Shown: positions 20,681-34,844 of the stretch, in pieces | Position numbering within the stretch: the first letter of the stretch is position 1 | Layout: every line of letters begins with the position of its first letter | Source of the DNA: Blepharisma stoltei | Lineage: Eukaryota > Ciliophora > Heterotrichea > Heterotrichida > Blepharismidae | Length of the DNA: 64,000 nt | Direction: 5' to 3' | Assembly (NCBI GenBank): GCA_914767885.1 | Contig: CAJZBQ010000043.1 | Coordinates: 124,001 to 188,000, forward strand | Made by a program: the position numbers and the translations under genes | Notes under the pieces: model-generated | Told to the model about the DNA's origin: nothing | The model's input: only the letters and a program-made list of their open reading frames with translations | The model's database searches: none

Positions 20681-23600
20681 TTAATTACTTTGTATTTTTA
20701 CTCCATTAAGAATTCTATTGAAAACTTCTTGCTCGTTTTGGCTATAAAGGCTAAGAAAATTGATCCCTCTGCCAGCCAGTCTTTCTATCATAAACTTGAA
20801 CATTTCTAATAAGTTTATTTTAAGATATGGATCGTTGGCTATAGAATTGTCTATTCTTTTGCTTTGGATAAATTGGCTGCTTCTAGGCTTTTTATTTCGA
20901 GAATTTTGGATAAGCGGCTGTTCAGAATAAAAATAATTTTCTATATAAGGAATAGTATAACTGTATATAAATGATGAATATTTTTGTATTGTATTTATAG
21001 GAATAAATGGTAAAACAGTTAATAATGCTGCACAATTTATAATTTTGTGAACTGGATTTGAAATTAATGACATTTTTTCTATCCAAAAATCATAGTCTAG
21101 ATGTTGGGTAAAGTTTAATGAAGAAATACAGCATTTATTTATAAGCAGCAAAGCTTTTTCAATGCATAAAGCTGAAAAAGTATCAGAATTTTCTATATGA
21201 AGATACGAAATATATGAGGAAAGTCCATTTTCTATATAAGAAATATGGATCAGGGCTATTTTTTCCAAAAAATCAAAAGCAAGCAAATCTTCTTCTAAGT
21301 TTCCTGTTAAGCTGCACAAAGGAAGGCACCAGTTTTTAATGAGCTCATCTGTCTCTTTTTCCATATTTCCTGCCTGCCAATAAAGAAACATATGTTCCTG
21401 AGCAATTTTCTGTGAATATTCTTTATCCTCCTCATTATGAAAATTCCCTAAATATTTCATTAATTCTTTAATATATTGAATATTCTCCTGTTTTCCTTCC
21501 ATATTTGCTATTAAAAAATGCCATAAAGCTAGCGCAGAAGAATTATCTGGTTTTGATAGCCTAATATACTTATTTAAAGTAAATGCTTAAATATTTTTTC
21601 TATTTTAAAAATTATCCTTATTTATAATGAATATAAACAATTAGACTTAGACCCTCTATCTACTATAAGACAACCGCTAATCTATCCAAATGTATAATTT
21701 AATGCAATTTATTATAAAAAATAATTATTTATTGGAATATTTTAAAAATTGAGAAACAATTTCAACTATGATTTTTTGATCAGGATATGCATAAATTAAG
21801 CCTTCAAACATATCAGATAGCGCCAGCACAATCATTTCATTTTCCTCATAAATAAGCTCAGCTAACCCACTTACTTGAAAAGCAGAAATCAGCTCAGGCG
21901 ATTTTTGGCCTGTCGATTTATCAACTAAAGCTGTAACAAAAGATATCATATGCCATATTATTTGTGGGATTGTGATAGTTTTAATGATATTAAACACATC
22001 TGCACAGCTTTGCTGAAGAATTGTTAAAGAAAGGTCACTTGAAATATTCTTGTAAAGCATTTCTTTTAGTGTTAAACAGTATTCATATACTATGATTAAG
22101 TCATTTTCGCAGCTTTTCCTGATATTTGAGACTAATAAGTATAAGTTGTTATAGTCCATGATATATTTAATTCATTTACGAGAAAGCCATAAAATATCTC
22201 TCAGGATAATTAATTTATCAAACCCGTTTATCGCAATTGCACTGAAAATTCCTATAATGTTTTCAAAGGTTATTGGGGAATTGTATCCTAAATTCATCAT
22301 TTTTGGGATTAAGCCAAGTAGTGTGCAGACTGCGTGATTTTTTGGGAAAGGCAAAAATATTAAATTTCTGACTAATTCTAAGGCTTTTCCTAATATTTCT
22401 GGATAAGTTTCAAGTAAAGTACTTAAAACTTTGATTAAGTATTCTTCGTCGTTTTCGTCAGAATTTTCTAAAAATGCTATTGGGTCGTTTCCTATCCAAA
22501 ATTCCCATTTTTCTTTTCAGGCTGACTGGTCTAGAATATATAAGATTTTCCTTTGAATAGCCCATGATCTGGCGTTGGCTCAGCAAGTGTATTTACATAA
22601 TAGGCAATTATAAGGAAAACCTATAGAATTCAATAAAAACTCTGATTTTTCCTTCAGAATTTCTTTGGATAAAGAATTATTTTCAATTAAATATCTAATC
22701 GACGAGCAAGCTTTTTTCAGTAAATCAGTTTGCTGTGTGTTTGTTGGGTTTAAATTTGCTATTAAAAAGCAGCAAAGATCAAGATAAGGAATCAATAAAT
22801 CAGAACTAAAAATTTCAGGATTATTCCCACAGACAAGCAAAAGACCTTTTAATAGAACTTTTACAGGGATTTCTCCATTTGGCTCATATAAAAGAATTTT
22901 TGATTTTTGGAGCATTGAAATTATAAGCTCAGTATTTGGGGTAAGGATCATTATTTTCAGTAAAACTTTGTCAAGTAAAATTGAGCTTTGTGTCTGCCAA
23001 TGTATTTTTAAATTATTAAATAAAGTGCTATATAACGCTTTTAGCTGATTTTTAGCGGATGTATGTGTTTTGTCTTGTAATTTCAATATTAAATTGATAA
23101 GCTTTAAAAAATCTTCATCAGACGATCTTGATTTTTCAATTAAAATTTCATTTAACGCCTTTCAGCCTTGTAAAAACACAAATTTATTGATATGTGCTAT
23201 ACATATTCGAAGGAATTCCCTCAATTTTGGATCAGGCTCAATATTATTGAAATATTTATTTACTCCCCCAACCCCCTCCGTGAGTGAACAAAAACCATTA
23301 GAAAAATCGCTATTTTTTGCAAAAGAATCCACCCTCCGTGAGTGAACAAAAATTTTTTAATAGAAAAATTTTTTATGGAAAAAAATTTTGATATATAAAT
23401 GATAATTAGTATAATGAAATCTAGAGCTAATTTGTTTAATTTTAAACAAATTGCATTTTAAAACATAAAATTTTATAAATTAAATTAATATTTGCTTTCC
23501 AATTTTTGCGAATTAGGATTTTTTTAAATTTCGAAAAAAAATATTTTTTAAAAAATTTATATATAAATTTTTAAAAAAAAAAAATTAACCCCCCTCCTCC

Positions 23601-23931
23601 ATGAGTGAACAAAATTTTTTTGTTCACTCACGGAGGGGGGGGGAGTTAGCAAAAAAATTTTTATTTGTTCTTTTTCTTCATCTGTGATTGGGCTAGGTTT
23701 TGAAGGTCTGGGGAGGGTATTTCACTGTTTTATTAATAAATTTTTGGCAATCAAAAGAGCAGAGAGCTTGATTTTACTATCAGAGGAATTTTCGTAGATT
23801 GAAAATAATTGAGATAAAAATCCAGGAGATTCTGCTAAACTTGTAATGTAATTTTCTGCTTGGATTCTTTTAGGATTATCGGAGCTGAGAGCAAATATTA
23901 ATATCTGCTCATCCATATTATGGTAAATCAT
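20681..23931 (-). CDS. Importin-beta/karyopherin-like nuclear transport receptor
   Basis: The gene reads 23931 to 20681 with a 386-nt MITE (23263-23648) and one IES (about 21567-21731); the joined length is 900 codons. The first 70 residues match the importin N-terminal pattern (ILIFALSSDNPKRIQAENYI..GFLSQL..SALLIAKNLLIKQW). The rest is helical and rich in Leu/Ile with HEAT-like spacing. TGA is Trp at several sites (LQGWKAL, YTCWANARSW, LSRKWIKY). Such receptors carry cargo through nuclear pores with Ran. Importin-11-type is a guess from N-terminus and length. The inner ATG at residue 6 (MDEQILIF) could also be the start. Confidence 0.75.
21567..21731. other. IES in the importin-like gene (about 165-171 nt)
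   Basis: The frame stops at 21725 after FLKYSNK and resumes as RLSKPDNSSALALW. Several TA pairs between 21562-68 and 21730-39 keep the frame (165, 168 or 171 nt). Confidence 0.7.
23263..23648. mobile_element. MITE copy 1 (386 nt) acting as an IES in the importin-like gene
   Basis: Bounded by the TAs at 23261-62 and 23647-48. Ends read TACTCCCCC..CCTCCGTGAGTGAAC and, from the other side, TAACTCCCCCC..CTCCGTGAGTGAAC. The same 20-odd bases recur just inside each end, one pair forming a hairpin. The core is AT-rich. Excision joins KIFLL to NKYFNNIEPD in frame. Confidence 0.9.
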
Positions 23932-24182
23932 AACTATTCTATTTTTATTATATAAATTTATTAGGCTAGTATTATCCTAATGCTGAAATATTTAATTAGA
24001 AAAGATTAAATAGAAAATAGCTAAATAAATAAAAGAAATGGCATTTTATTAATAGAAAATCGGCTATTTCAAAAAATATTTATTTAATTCTTCTTATTGA
24101 ATCTAATTTTTTGTTTAAATTTATAATTTACTATATTTAATTGCTCGCAGACTGAATATATCACATAGCTTCCAATCATCAT
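23932..24182. other. Intergenic AT-rich spacer
   Basis: This lies upstream of the importin-like gene and downstream of the next minus-strand gene. Nothing else is visible. Confidence 0.5.
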
Positions 24183-24901
24183 CTATTTAAATAATGGTGA
24201 AAGTGTAATAAGCGCAGTGCTTGAAAAGTGCGATTTCTGCCTACTAGAACTTGTGTTTGCTCTTTTTAAATTTTCTGTACTTTGTCTGACATTTCCTTTG
24301 TGAAAATACACATTACTCTGCCGTCTTGGCCATATATTTTCAATAGGAATTAATTTCATTTGGGAAGAACTTTTTGACCTGCTTACTGCTGTTTGAAATC
24401 CATCCCTGCTCCTATAATCAAAATCTCCATTCATTTCTATTGTCACATTTTTCTTCTTTAAAATACCTCTTCGAGAATGTGATTTCTGAATTGCTTGGGG
24501 GTGCATATACCATTTTGATATAAAACAGCTTGGTTTTTATTGCAATATTTTATTATTTTTTGTGTAAAAAAATTAATTAGACACAGCATATCTCATTCTG
24601 ATGCTTCTCCAGTTCGTAAATCAGTACAAATTCCATCAAGGTCATATCTTTTAATATAATAATTATTACTATGAATTTTTCTTCCATCAATTTGACTTCT
24701 GCATAAACCTTACGCTTTTATAACTCCTAAGGCAATATTTTCTAATTGCTTTATTGATGAAGACGCTCCAGTCTGACTATCCTTGATATTTGGGATTTCA
24801 AAAATCTGAATAATATCATGAAATTTTGTTTTCTTTTTTTTATTAAATGAATTATTCTCTTCTGGTCTTTGCTGCAAAAAATACATCACTTTAATTTCCA
24901 T
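24183..24901 (-). CDS. Small basic protein of unknown function
   Basis: The gene reads 24901 to 24183 with a 15-nt intron at 24699-24713 (minus strand GTAAGGTTTATGCAG) and an 83-nt IES at 24508-24590; joined length 207 codons. The N-terminus is lysine-rich (NKKKKTKFHDII). A short folded-looking part follows (GVIKASQIDGRKIHSNNYYIKRYDLDGICTDL in two pieces), then a Ser/Arg-rich tail. GEASEWDM uses TGA as Trp. It starts 134 bp from the divergent kinase gene. No family recognised. Confidence 0.65.
24508..24590. other. Short IES in the small basic protein gene (83 nt)
   Basis: The TAs at 24506-07 and 24589-90 are each followed, on the minus strand, by TGC. The join reads GEASEWDMHPQAIQKS. Confidence 0.8.
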
Positions 24902-25035
24902 TTATATGTGGATATTTCACAGAATTAAATCTAATTTTTATAATAATTCTAATTTTCTCAATTTTACACAAAAAAACTCCTCATTATTATATTTTATTTT
25001 GCCACGGTTAATAATCTTCATCAATTATTTAAATA

Positions 25036-27510
<2,475 letters not shown>

Positions 27511-27940
27511 TATTTAGGATGTAGTTCAAAGCAGCTTAGAGCAATTTTAAGCATAAACTCTGCCCATCCTTCTGAAAAAAATCCTATTTTGGGATTTGCC
27601 TAAATTAAAAAGCAAAAATTTGTTATAAAAAATACTGGATTATAAAAGATATTTTATACCAAAGTTTCTCGAAATTCTTTTGAAATTTAAACAGCTTTAT
27701 TCTAATTAAATTTTAATTAAAATTTATGAAAATCGGGGATTTTTTAAAATTTCAATATTTAAAATTTTAAAAAATTAAAACAGACAGAGTAAGTAATTTT
27801 TAATGATAAATAATTAGATGTTGAAAATAATAAGTATTTCATTTGATTTTTATAAAATCAATATTTGAATACGCACAAAATAAGAAATTTTATAATTATC
27901 ATGACTTAACATCTCAAAATCTCTTATAAATTTAAATTAA
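27511..27940. other. Intergenic AT-rich spacer
   Basis: About 430 nt between two plus-strand genes, with no visible reading frame or repeat. Confidence 0.5.
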
Positions 27941-28438
27941 ATGGATATAAGCTATATAACTCCAAGAAAAAATCACTATCTTTCTCCACTCTTTGAAGAA
28001 AAACTCAAAGCAAAATCTGAATTTATTAGACAAAAATTCAAAGAAAGAAATAAAAAATTAAGAGAAAAAAGTGAAATTATAGAGAAAAAACATAAGGAAG
28101 AAATAGCAAAATGATCTGCATGGAGATACAATAATAGCCCTTTTGCAGTCAATCATTTAGCGAAACTTGAGATTTTTGAGCATGGTGTACAGATGGAAAA
28201 TAGGCTTAAAAGATCGAGAAGATGCAAAAGTCAAGCTGGGCTTAGTTCTTGCAATCCAAAACCGAAAATATTATTTAATTTGCAAAATAAAATGAGAATT
28301 TTGCATCAAAGTAAGAAAAATGCTGAAGAAAAATTATTAAATTCTCCAATTACCTACAGAAATAATAGTCCAGATCTAAAATTTGGTAAAAAACGAATAA
28401 GAATCCCTAGCCTTGGTGATTATTGAAAAATTATTTAA
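27941..28438 (+). CDS. Small basic, lysine-rich protein of unknown function
   Basis: Uninterrupted frame of 166 codons once TGA is read as Trp (EEIAKWSAWRY and GDYWKII). The first third (KLKAKSEFIRQKFKERNKKLREK) is a likely helix or coiled coil; the rest is basic with several Ser/Pro sites. No family recognised. It starts at the ATG of MDISYITPRK and ends at TAA 28436-38. Confidence 0.7.
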
Positions 28439-28539
28439 TAAGTAAATCCTTAAATCAGATTATTATACATACAACTAGCAGCAGAAAATGGTGACAAATT
28501 AAAAGAAACAAGAGTTTAATTTTAATCCTCATATTAAAT

Positions 28540-29666
28540 ATGCTGGTATTTCTATTCTTAATCAGCTATTCTTCAGCTTTGACATGCCCTTCATACTCCT
28601 GCAAAACTCAAGCTTACAGCTTCCAGCCTCAGCAGTGCATTTATTATCAGAGTAATCACTATTACCTCAATCCTTGCCAAAGTAAAGTTGTCCCTTTTTG
28701 TCAACCAACATTAGGATTATCTAATATTACCTGTGTAAACACTCCTAAGCCTCAACTAATAGGAATTTCTCTCCCAGGCGAAATGTGCACTAACGATTTA
28801 TCATGTGATTCAGGAGTCTGTGACAATGGAATCTGCAACTCTTTAAACTACCTCGGAAATTGCACCATACATGATGAGTGCAACCCAGGCCTTTACTGCT
28901 CAGCTGGCATGTGCATTTTTCAGCTGCAAGTCGGACAGCAAGGCTGCACAAGTGATTATATGTGTATTAACAGTGCTGGGTGTTTATTAAATACTAATGG
29001 GGTTGGAGTCTGTAAGCCATATTACAGCATTGCAGCAGGGACTCAAATCCCTTCCTGTACAAATAATGTCAACCTTTTGTGCAGCTCAGGACTTTGTGGG
29101 ACTAAAGCTGGGGTTGCTTATTGCGCTCAGTCTGTAGCTTCTAGCACTGCTTTGCCGATGGCATGTCAGACTAATGCCGACTGTGTCTCTAAAGCTGACT
29201 CTTCCTTAGGGATTACTTTTAACTCAGTCTGCCAGTGCAGCTATAGTCCTAAAGGCACCGCATACTGTGGACTTTTCCCTGGTGACTCAGCATATGCCCA
29301 ATATATAACCTCTTTAAAAGCATGGTACACCTCAAACTACCCAGGTCTCTGCAACACAGTCAGAAGAAGCCACCCTCAATGCATAAAAACTTATTTATCA
29401 GCCCAAAACGCAAACCAGCTGATTTTATCTCAAAATTATATGCTATTTCTCCTAAAGCCAATCATTTTAGTATCATTTTTTACATATTTATATTCATAGT
29501 AAATAATTATATAGCGTCATACTCTCAAATCCAGCAAAACGATAACTGTACACAATATGTGTACAATCAGAACTATTGGCAACTCTATAGAGAAGTTAAT
29601 AACCCCCCTCATGACAGCTCAGCAAGATATGTGCTTATATCATTTCTTTTAATTTTATTCATATAA
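28540..29666 (+). CDS. Secreted or surface cysteine-rich protein
   Basis: Exons 28540-29438 and 29522-29666 (IES between) give 347 aa. A signal peptide (MLVFLFLISYSSA) precedes a body with more than 30 cysteines in patterns such as CTNDLSCDSGVCDNGICN and CTIHDECNPGLYCSAGMC, which resemble Dickkopf-like or growth-factor-like repeats common in ciliate surface proteins. The end is hydrophobic (RYVLISFLLILFI), fitting a GPI signal or a membrane anchor. The stop codon is 2 nt from the stop of the next gene on the other strand. Ligand and role are unknown. Confidence 0.82.
29439..29521. other. Short IES in the cysteine-rich gene (83 nt)
   Basis: The TAs at 29437-38 and 29520-21 join LILSQNY to SQIQQNDNC in frame. 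Confidence 0.82.
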
Positions 29667-29668
29667 GA

Positions 29669-31160
29669 TTAATATCTTCTTATTCTATTAGGCATAGGAG
29701 TACCTATTGTATTAATGGTGATCCCAGCCAAGACTTTTTTGAAGAGAATTTTGGACTCCTCGTCTTGGATTTCGTTCCTAGAATGGCTTATTAGGAATTT
29801 GACACCTTCTGATGTAGTTATTTTGAAATGCTCTCTGGAGAATTCTTCGATTTTTTGGATATCTGCAATATTGATGGTTTCTGTATGATAAAAACTCTGT
29901 ATTTATGTTACTGTAAAAGCACTATGGAAAGTCAATAGAAGCTGCCTACCATTTTGTTTGAGAGATATGGTTTTGGCGAATTTTCTTGAAACATATTCGA
30001 CGGAGAAAGCCATTAATGCCCCTAGAGCGTTAAGGGAGACATAGGTTATCAAGAGGCCAAATCTACCTGGGACTAGAGGATATAAATATTCTGTGAATGA
30101 TAAATAGGTATGGATTCCTATGAAGCCGACATTTAGAGGGGCAAATATCTTGAGAAAAGTCTGAATAAAATTTACATTAGCGCTTTGTGTGCTGTAAATC
30201 GTTTTCTTCCCTGTTGGGTCAAACTGGACTGTTTAGGGTTTGATAGCACTTGCTGCAGCTTGAAGTGAGGCCGAGCAGGATATGGGCATTTGTGTTCCGG
30301 TTAGGTTTTGCTTCCCTCCTCTGCAATAAGACTTAGAGTCTTTCTGATAGACATTAAGGTTGAGGTTTACATTTAGAGGTCATAAGACCCATTTTATTGT
30401 AGAAAAAAACCCTGCCGGGCTGAGCATTAAGGCCGCTATTACTTGCAGTAAGCGATAACACAGGCTGCTTATATTCACATCTCAAGCCTGTTGTCTTCGT
30501 CATAGAACCGTCTTCAACGCTGCTACACCCAATTAACTTGTATCTTCTCCGCTAGAGTCCGATGAGGTGCAAACTTGCTTTCATCTTGCCTTAGAGGTTA
30601 CACCTCTCTGCCGATTTTGAATCAATTAGAGACCCGGAGCCTTCACTGCCCAGTCTTCATCCCATAAGCCTTGGCGTAGGTTCATCTCACCAGCCATCAT
30701 ATCCAGGGGCCCAAGGTCCATTGACCAAATAGTGAAGGTTGATATAAGGAAAAGCTCCTTGGCTAAGGAGCAAAATCTCAACTGGGTAGAAAAGTTAACC
30801 TAAACAAAAGTAGCTCAGGGTCCGTTTAGTTATTCTTCATATTTTTCTGATAAAAAAGGTTTTGACCCTAGAATCGAATAGTGGGGTCGGCAAAGGCATA
30901 GTTGTTACATATATTAGATAGAGAATTTATCCCTCTAGTCTTTGGAGCAGCTGTCAAGTTCTACTATGTACTCCAGCATAAGAACTAGGCCGAAAGCTAG
31001 AACAGAAATCTCTGGTAAGATGCTGGCAAGCCCATTATATCAACCCAAGCCGAGCATGCCTTCTCCGGAGGCTTAGGTGTGACTTATTCAAGGCAACCCT
31101 ATTCTTTAATGACAATCCTAATCCTATTGGGTCAAACTGATTTGAAAAGGAGGTCGCCAT
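29669..31160 (-). CDS. Small two-span membrane protein, possibly mitochondrial
   Basis: The gene reads 31160 to 29669 around a 913-nt insert and a 15-nt intron (29897-29911), giving 188 codons. MATSFSNQFDP joins to TGKKTIYSTQSANVNFIQTFLKI. Two hydrophobic segments follow (APLNVGFIGIHTYL and GLLITYVSLNALGALMAF), then a soluble tail. The arrangement resembles small inner-membrane assembly proteins of the TMEM70/TMEM223 kind, but that is a guess from shape only. If the insert were not removed, translation would stop soon after the start. Confidence 0.6.
30227..31139. mobile_element. 913-nt GC-rich insert flanked by a 13-bp direct repeat
   Basis: TTGGGTCAAACTG occurs at 30214-30226 and 31127-31139. 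Excising one copy plus the interior restores the frame MATSFSNQFDPTGKK. Unlike the other inserts the repeat holds no TA. The interior is GC-rich, with no recognisable gene. Confidence 0.7.
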
Positions 31161-31490
31161 TCAGAAATTGATCTAAGAGGGACGCGAATTAAATATCTAT
31201 TCATTATATGTAAATTTTAAATGAAAATTCAGTGCTAGTTTAATAAAAAATGTATATTAATAAGACCTAATAAACTGCTGCTGATTTAATTATTAATCTA
31301 TATCAATGCGTGCCATTTTAAGCTATAAATCTTTATACATGAGTATAATAAATCCCCTAATTAAAATTTATTTCAGATAATTAATTTTCTCAGAAAAATA
31401 AATTGGTCACTTTTATGCATCTCCTGACTCTAAAATAGAATAGCAGCTTCAAGTAATAAATTCAGGCATAAAAGTATACGTTATATTATA
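31161..31490. other. Divergent intergenic region
   Basis: AT-rich sequence between a minus-strand and a plus-strand gene. No frame or repeat is visible. Confidence 0.5.
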
Positions 31491-31784
31491 ATGAATATCA
31501 AAATGGTGGCATTTTATCTTCTTCTCATATTTCAAGTACAAGCTAAAGGTGGAATTACCTCGAAAGTTGAAGAAAACAACATCTTGCATTCACCTTGGAA
31601 GTGACTGGGGGATTTTCTCATTAATTATCCAGTAGTTTCCACAATTCTATCTGTATTAATTTTAATGACGCTTTTTGTTCTGATCGCAAGGTGTAGAAAA
31701 AGCTGGCAAAAAGAATCAGATGTCAGCATCATACTAGGCTCAAGATCTCTTAATAGAAAAGAAAAGAAAAGCCTATTGGGTTAA
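31491..31784 (+). CDS. Small type-I membrane protein
   Basis: A 98-codon frame that is only seen when TGA is read as Trp (SPWKWLGDF). It has a signal peptide (MNIKMVAFYLLLIFQVQA), a short lumenal part, one membrane span (STILSVLILMTLFVLIA) and a basic tail (RCRKSWQKE..NRKEKKS). No family recognised. The signal-span-tail layout is the main evidence that it is real. Confidence 0.6.
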
Positions 31785-32362
31785 GACACTAATAAAAAAT
31801 TTGTTCAATATTAAAAATAATCACTAAGTAGCTTATATTATAAATGTGACTAATCTAAACAATATGTAGAAAGGAAAAGGAAGTAAAATTATGATTACTG
31901 ATATGGGCAGCAGTTCAAGAATTTAGCTATTTTAAAATACTCAGTATTTTATTAATTTGATATTTTGTTTAAAAAATTGATTTGATCTTTAATGAATCTT
32001 TAATTTAATTAGATTTTTAAAATATTTATAAATAGATAAGAGGTGGTACTAAATTATTTGCAAAATATTTGAGCTTTCAAGCTTTTAGTAATAGTAATCA
32101 TAAACATTTTTTTTATTTAATTTGATAAGCTATTGAAATTATCAATGATTTATTAATAATTAACTTTTTCATCATTATAGGCTGCTCTTTACTATTTTTT
32201 AAGATGAGCATAATAAAAAATGCCTGAGTATTAAGAAAAAAAGCGGGATCTTTACTTTCAATCCTCAATCAATCTCAGTTTTCTATATTCATTTTAAGAA
32301 TTACCCAGAAAAAATGAGAGTTCTATAACTCATAGTTAATCAAACTTCATTATATTAATTAA
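31785..32362. other. Intergenic AT-rich region
   Basis: About 580 nt without a convincing reading frame, repeat or RNA. It contains several TAs, but no flanking exon to test for an IES. Confidence 0.5.
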
Positions 32363-32668
32363 ATGGGTTGCTGTAATTCTAACACCAAAGAAAAAGCAGA
32401 ATTCTTATTACACGAGCAAAAGCAAACAGATAGCGAAATGACGACTGGTTGCGATTCCCCGAATTTCAAATATTTGCAAAATAATGAAGCTGAATCTCCA
32501 CTGTTTTTCAAACCATTAGAAACTCCTAAGTTTGGAAGGTTCGATTTCAATGAAGCGTTCGCAGAAGAAGAGGAAACTCTTAAAATTAATAGCAGGGATC
32601 ATTGTATTATAAAAAACCTCAGGAAAGATTTCGAAATAGAAGCAAATTATACAAAGAGTGATAATTAG
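32363..32668 (+). CDS. Small acylated (MGCC) acidic protein
   Basis: 101 aa, uninterrupted. It begins MGCCNSN: glycine at position 2 for N-myristoylation and two adjacent cysteines for palmitoylation, so it probably sits on the cytosolic face of a membrane. The rest is acidic and unstructured. No family recognised. Confidence 0.65.
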   Translation: MGCCNSNTKEKAEFLLHEQKQTDSEMTTGCDSPNFKYLQNNEAESPLFFKPLETPKFGRFDFNEAFAEEEETLKINSRDHCIIKNLRKDFEIEANYTKSDN

Positions 32669-32866
32669 TGTGCCAATATTTTAAGCAATTTTATAGTCTT
32701 TTATTATAAATATTCTGCAATTTATTTTTAATTTAAAAATAATAAATTTAATCTAAAATAATTTATTTTTTGAATTTTATGTATTAATAATTCTTTTTCC
32801 TCTTTTATTAATACTCAATTTTCTGTCAAATATCTTTAACCATCACATAAACTGAGAATAATCAAA

Positions 32867-34738
32867 ATGGCCTATAGTCAAATCTATAAAGAACTGGGCG
32901 TTATTGGCCGAGGGAATTTTGGTGATTTTTATTCAGGTTCAGCTCATCTTGTTGAGCACCAGTCAGAGCATCTTAAATACGTCGCAAAAAAGATCCTCTT
33001 AGGTGGTATGACTGATAGAGAAATCCAAGGAGCCCATCAAGAAGCTGAGCTTCTTTCTCGTCTCAATCATCCGAATATCGTGAAATATAAAGAAAGCTTT
33101 TGTGAAGAAGGCCTACTAATTATTGTTATGGAATATTGTGACGTTGGAGACCTCAGCTACCATATCAAGCAAAAATCAAAAAAGCATGAAATTTTCACTG
33201 AAACAGAAATCATGAATTGGTTTGTGCAAATTTGCCTGGCACTTCAATATATTTTGATAATAAATATATTAATTATTTAAAAAATAAAATAAATAATTGG
33301 TGTTAAAGCATTAAACTGGTATATCCATTCATTAGGAATTTTACATAGAGATATAAAAAGCTCGAATATTTATTTAACAGGAAATAACACTGTGAAACTT
33401 GGAGATTTTGGGATATCAAGGGTGTTGCAAGGCTCTGAGGCAGCTAATACAGTGGTTGGGACACCTTATTATATGAGCCCTGAAGTCTGTGAAAATAAAC
33501 CATATAGCTATAAAAGTGATGCATGGTCACTTGGCTGTGTCCTCTATGAACTCTGCACTCTTAATTATGCTTTTAAGGCTGACAACCTATTAGGTTTAGT
33601 CTTCAAAATCGTCACAGAAAGGGCTGAGCCAATTCCTTCTCATTACTCCCCACAGTTGCGCACCTTAGTCCAGTAAATTTTACATAGAGATATCCTTGTA
33701 AAAGACAGTGGCCGAAGACCCTCAGTTTCTGATATTTTAAATGACCCTTATACGCTATCTTTTATGCAAAATTTCATTGATACTAATGGACAAAGCTTAA
33801 CAAGAATTAGGTCACTTAATATAAGAAAAGCGACTGCAATCGTCCCACAAAGGCCAAAATCCCCAGAAAATGAAACCCCAAAGCAGAGACTAATAAGGAA
33901 AAAGAGGGAACAAGCAGAACAAGAAGCGGAAAAATTGAAAAATGCAGCGAGAGAAGCATATATCCATAATCAAGTGTAAGAGTTATATAGGAGTAAACAA
34001 AGAGCTCATGATATGCTGTATTCTTCGCCTCAACAAAGATATCAAAATCAAGCTGCAATTCAAAAAGCTATGTCCCCACCAAGCAATTTCAGCGGAAGTG
34101 GGTCGACTATAGCTTCCCTTGTGTTTACTAAAGAAAATTCGTATGATAGACAAGGAAATTATGGAACATTGACTGATGGGTTTAATTTAACTGAAACTCA
34201 ATATTCTCAAGTAAATAATCAGGGATATAATCAAGATTACTTAGAAGATTCTTTATCATATTCTAATACCTTTGAAGCTTCACAGTATGAAGAAGCACAA
34301 CAGTCACCTTCTTATATAAATCCAAGAGATGAGCAGCCTATTAAAGCAGCAGGATATTATAATCTGAATTTTACTGACGATTCTTCAGAAATCGCAGAAA
34401 ATAACGAAGAAGAGCTTACAGAAATTGTAAGTGTCTACAGAAATCAAATGCGAGGAGGAAGAAGGCTTGATACAGTTCTCGAAGCTTCTGGAGAGTCCGC
34501 TTCTTATGAGTCTCCTAGAGTTGCCCCTGCAAATAAAAAAGATTCAATGAGGCAGCAGTGCATTGAGAAAATGGGCAGCAAGCTTTTTGGCGAAATTTAT
34601 GAGTATTTGAAGAGACAAAGACAGATAGGAACTGCTGATGATGTTATTATTGGAGAAGCCAAAAGAAGATGGGGAAAAGACGCAACCACTTATTCATTTC
34701 TTGTTGACCAGCTTTTATTTTTGGAAATATTCCATTAA
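32867..34738 (+). CDS. NEK-family (NIMA-related) protein kinase
   Basis: Exons 32867-33249, 33322-33672, 33688-33975 and 33991-34738 total 590 codons (589 aa). Introns at 33673-33687 and 33976-33990 are 15 nt each; 33250-33321 is an IES. Kinase motifs: [48 protein letters not shown] and [10 protein letters not shown]. After the domain come a basic helix ([19 protein letters not shown]) and a long low-complexity region ending in a conserved-looking helical segment ([21 protein letters not shown]), part of which is duplicated near 39.6 kb. NEK kinases act on microtubules, cilia and mitosis; ciliates have many. Confidence 0.93.
33250..33321. other. Short IES in the NEK gene (72 nt)
   Basis: The TAs at 33248-49 and 33320-21 join CLALQY to [12 protein letters not shown]. 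Confidence 0.88.
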
Positions 34739-34844
34739 TGAAAAAAATTAAATTTATTTGTTTTCAAAAATTTTATAATTAAAATTATTTACTAACTTTA
34801 GACATTTTTTGATTGATAATTACAGACGATTCTATAAAAATAAT

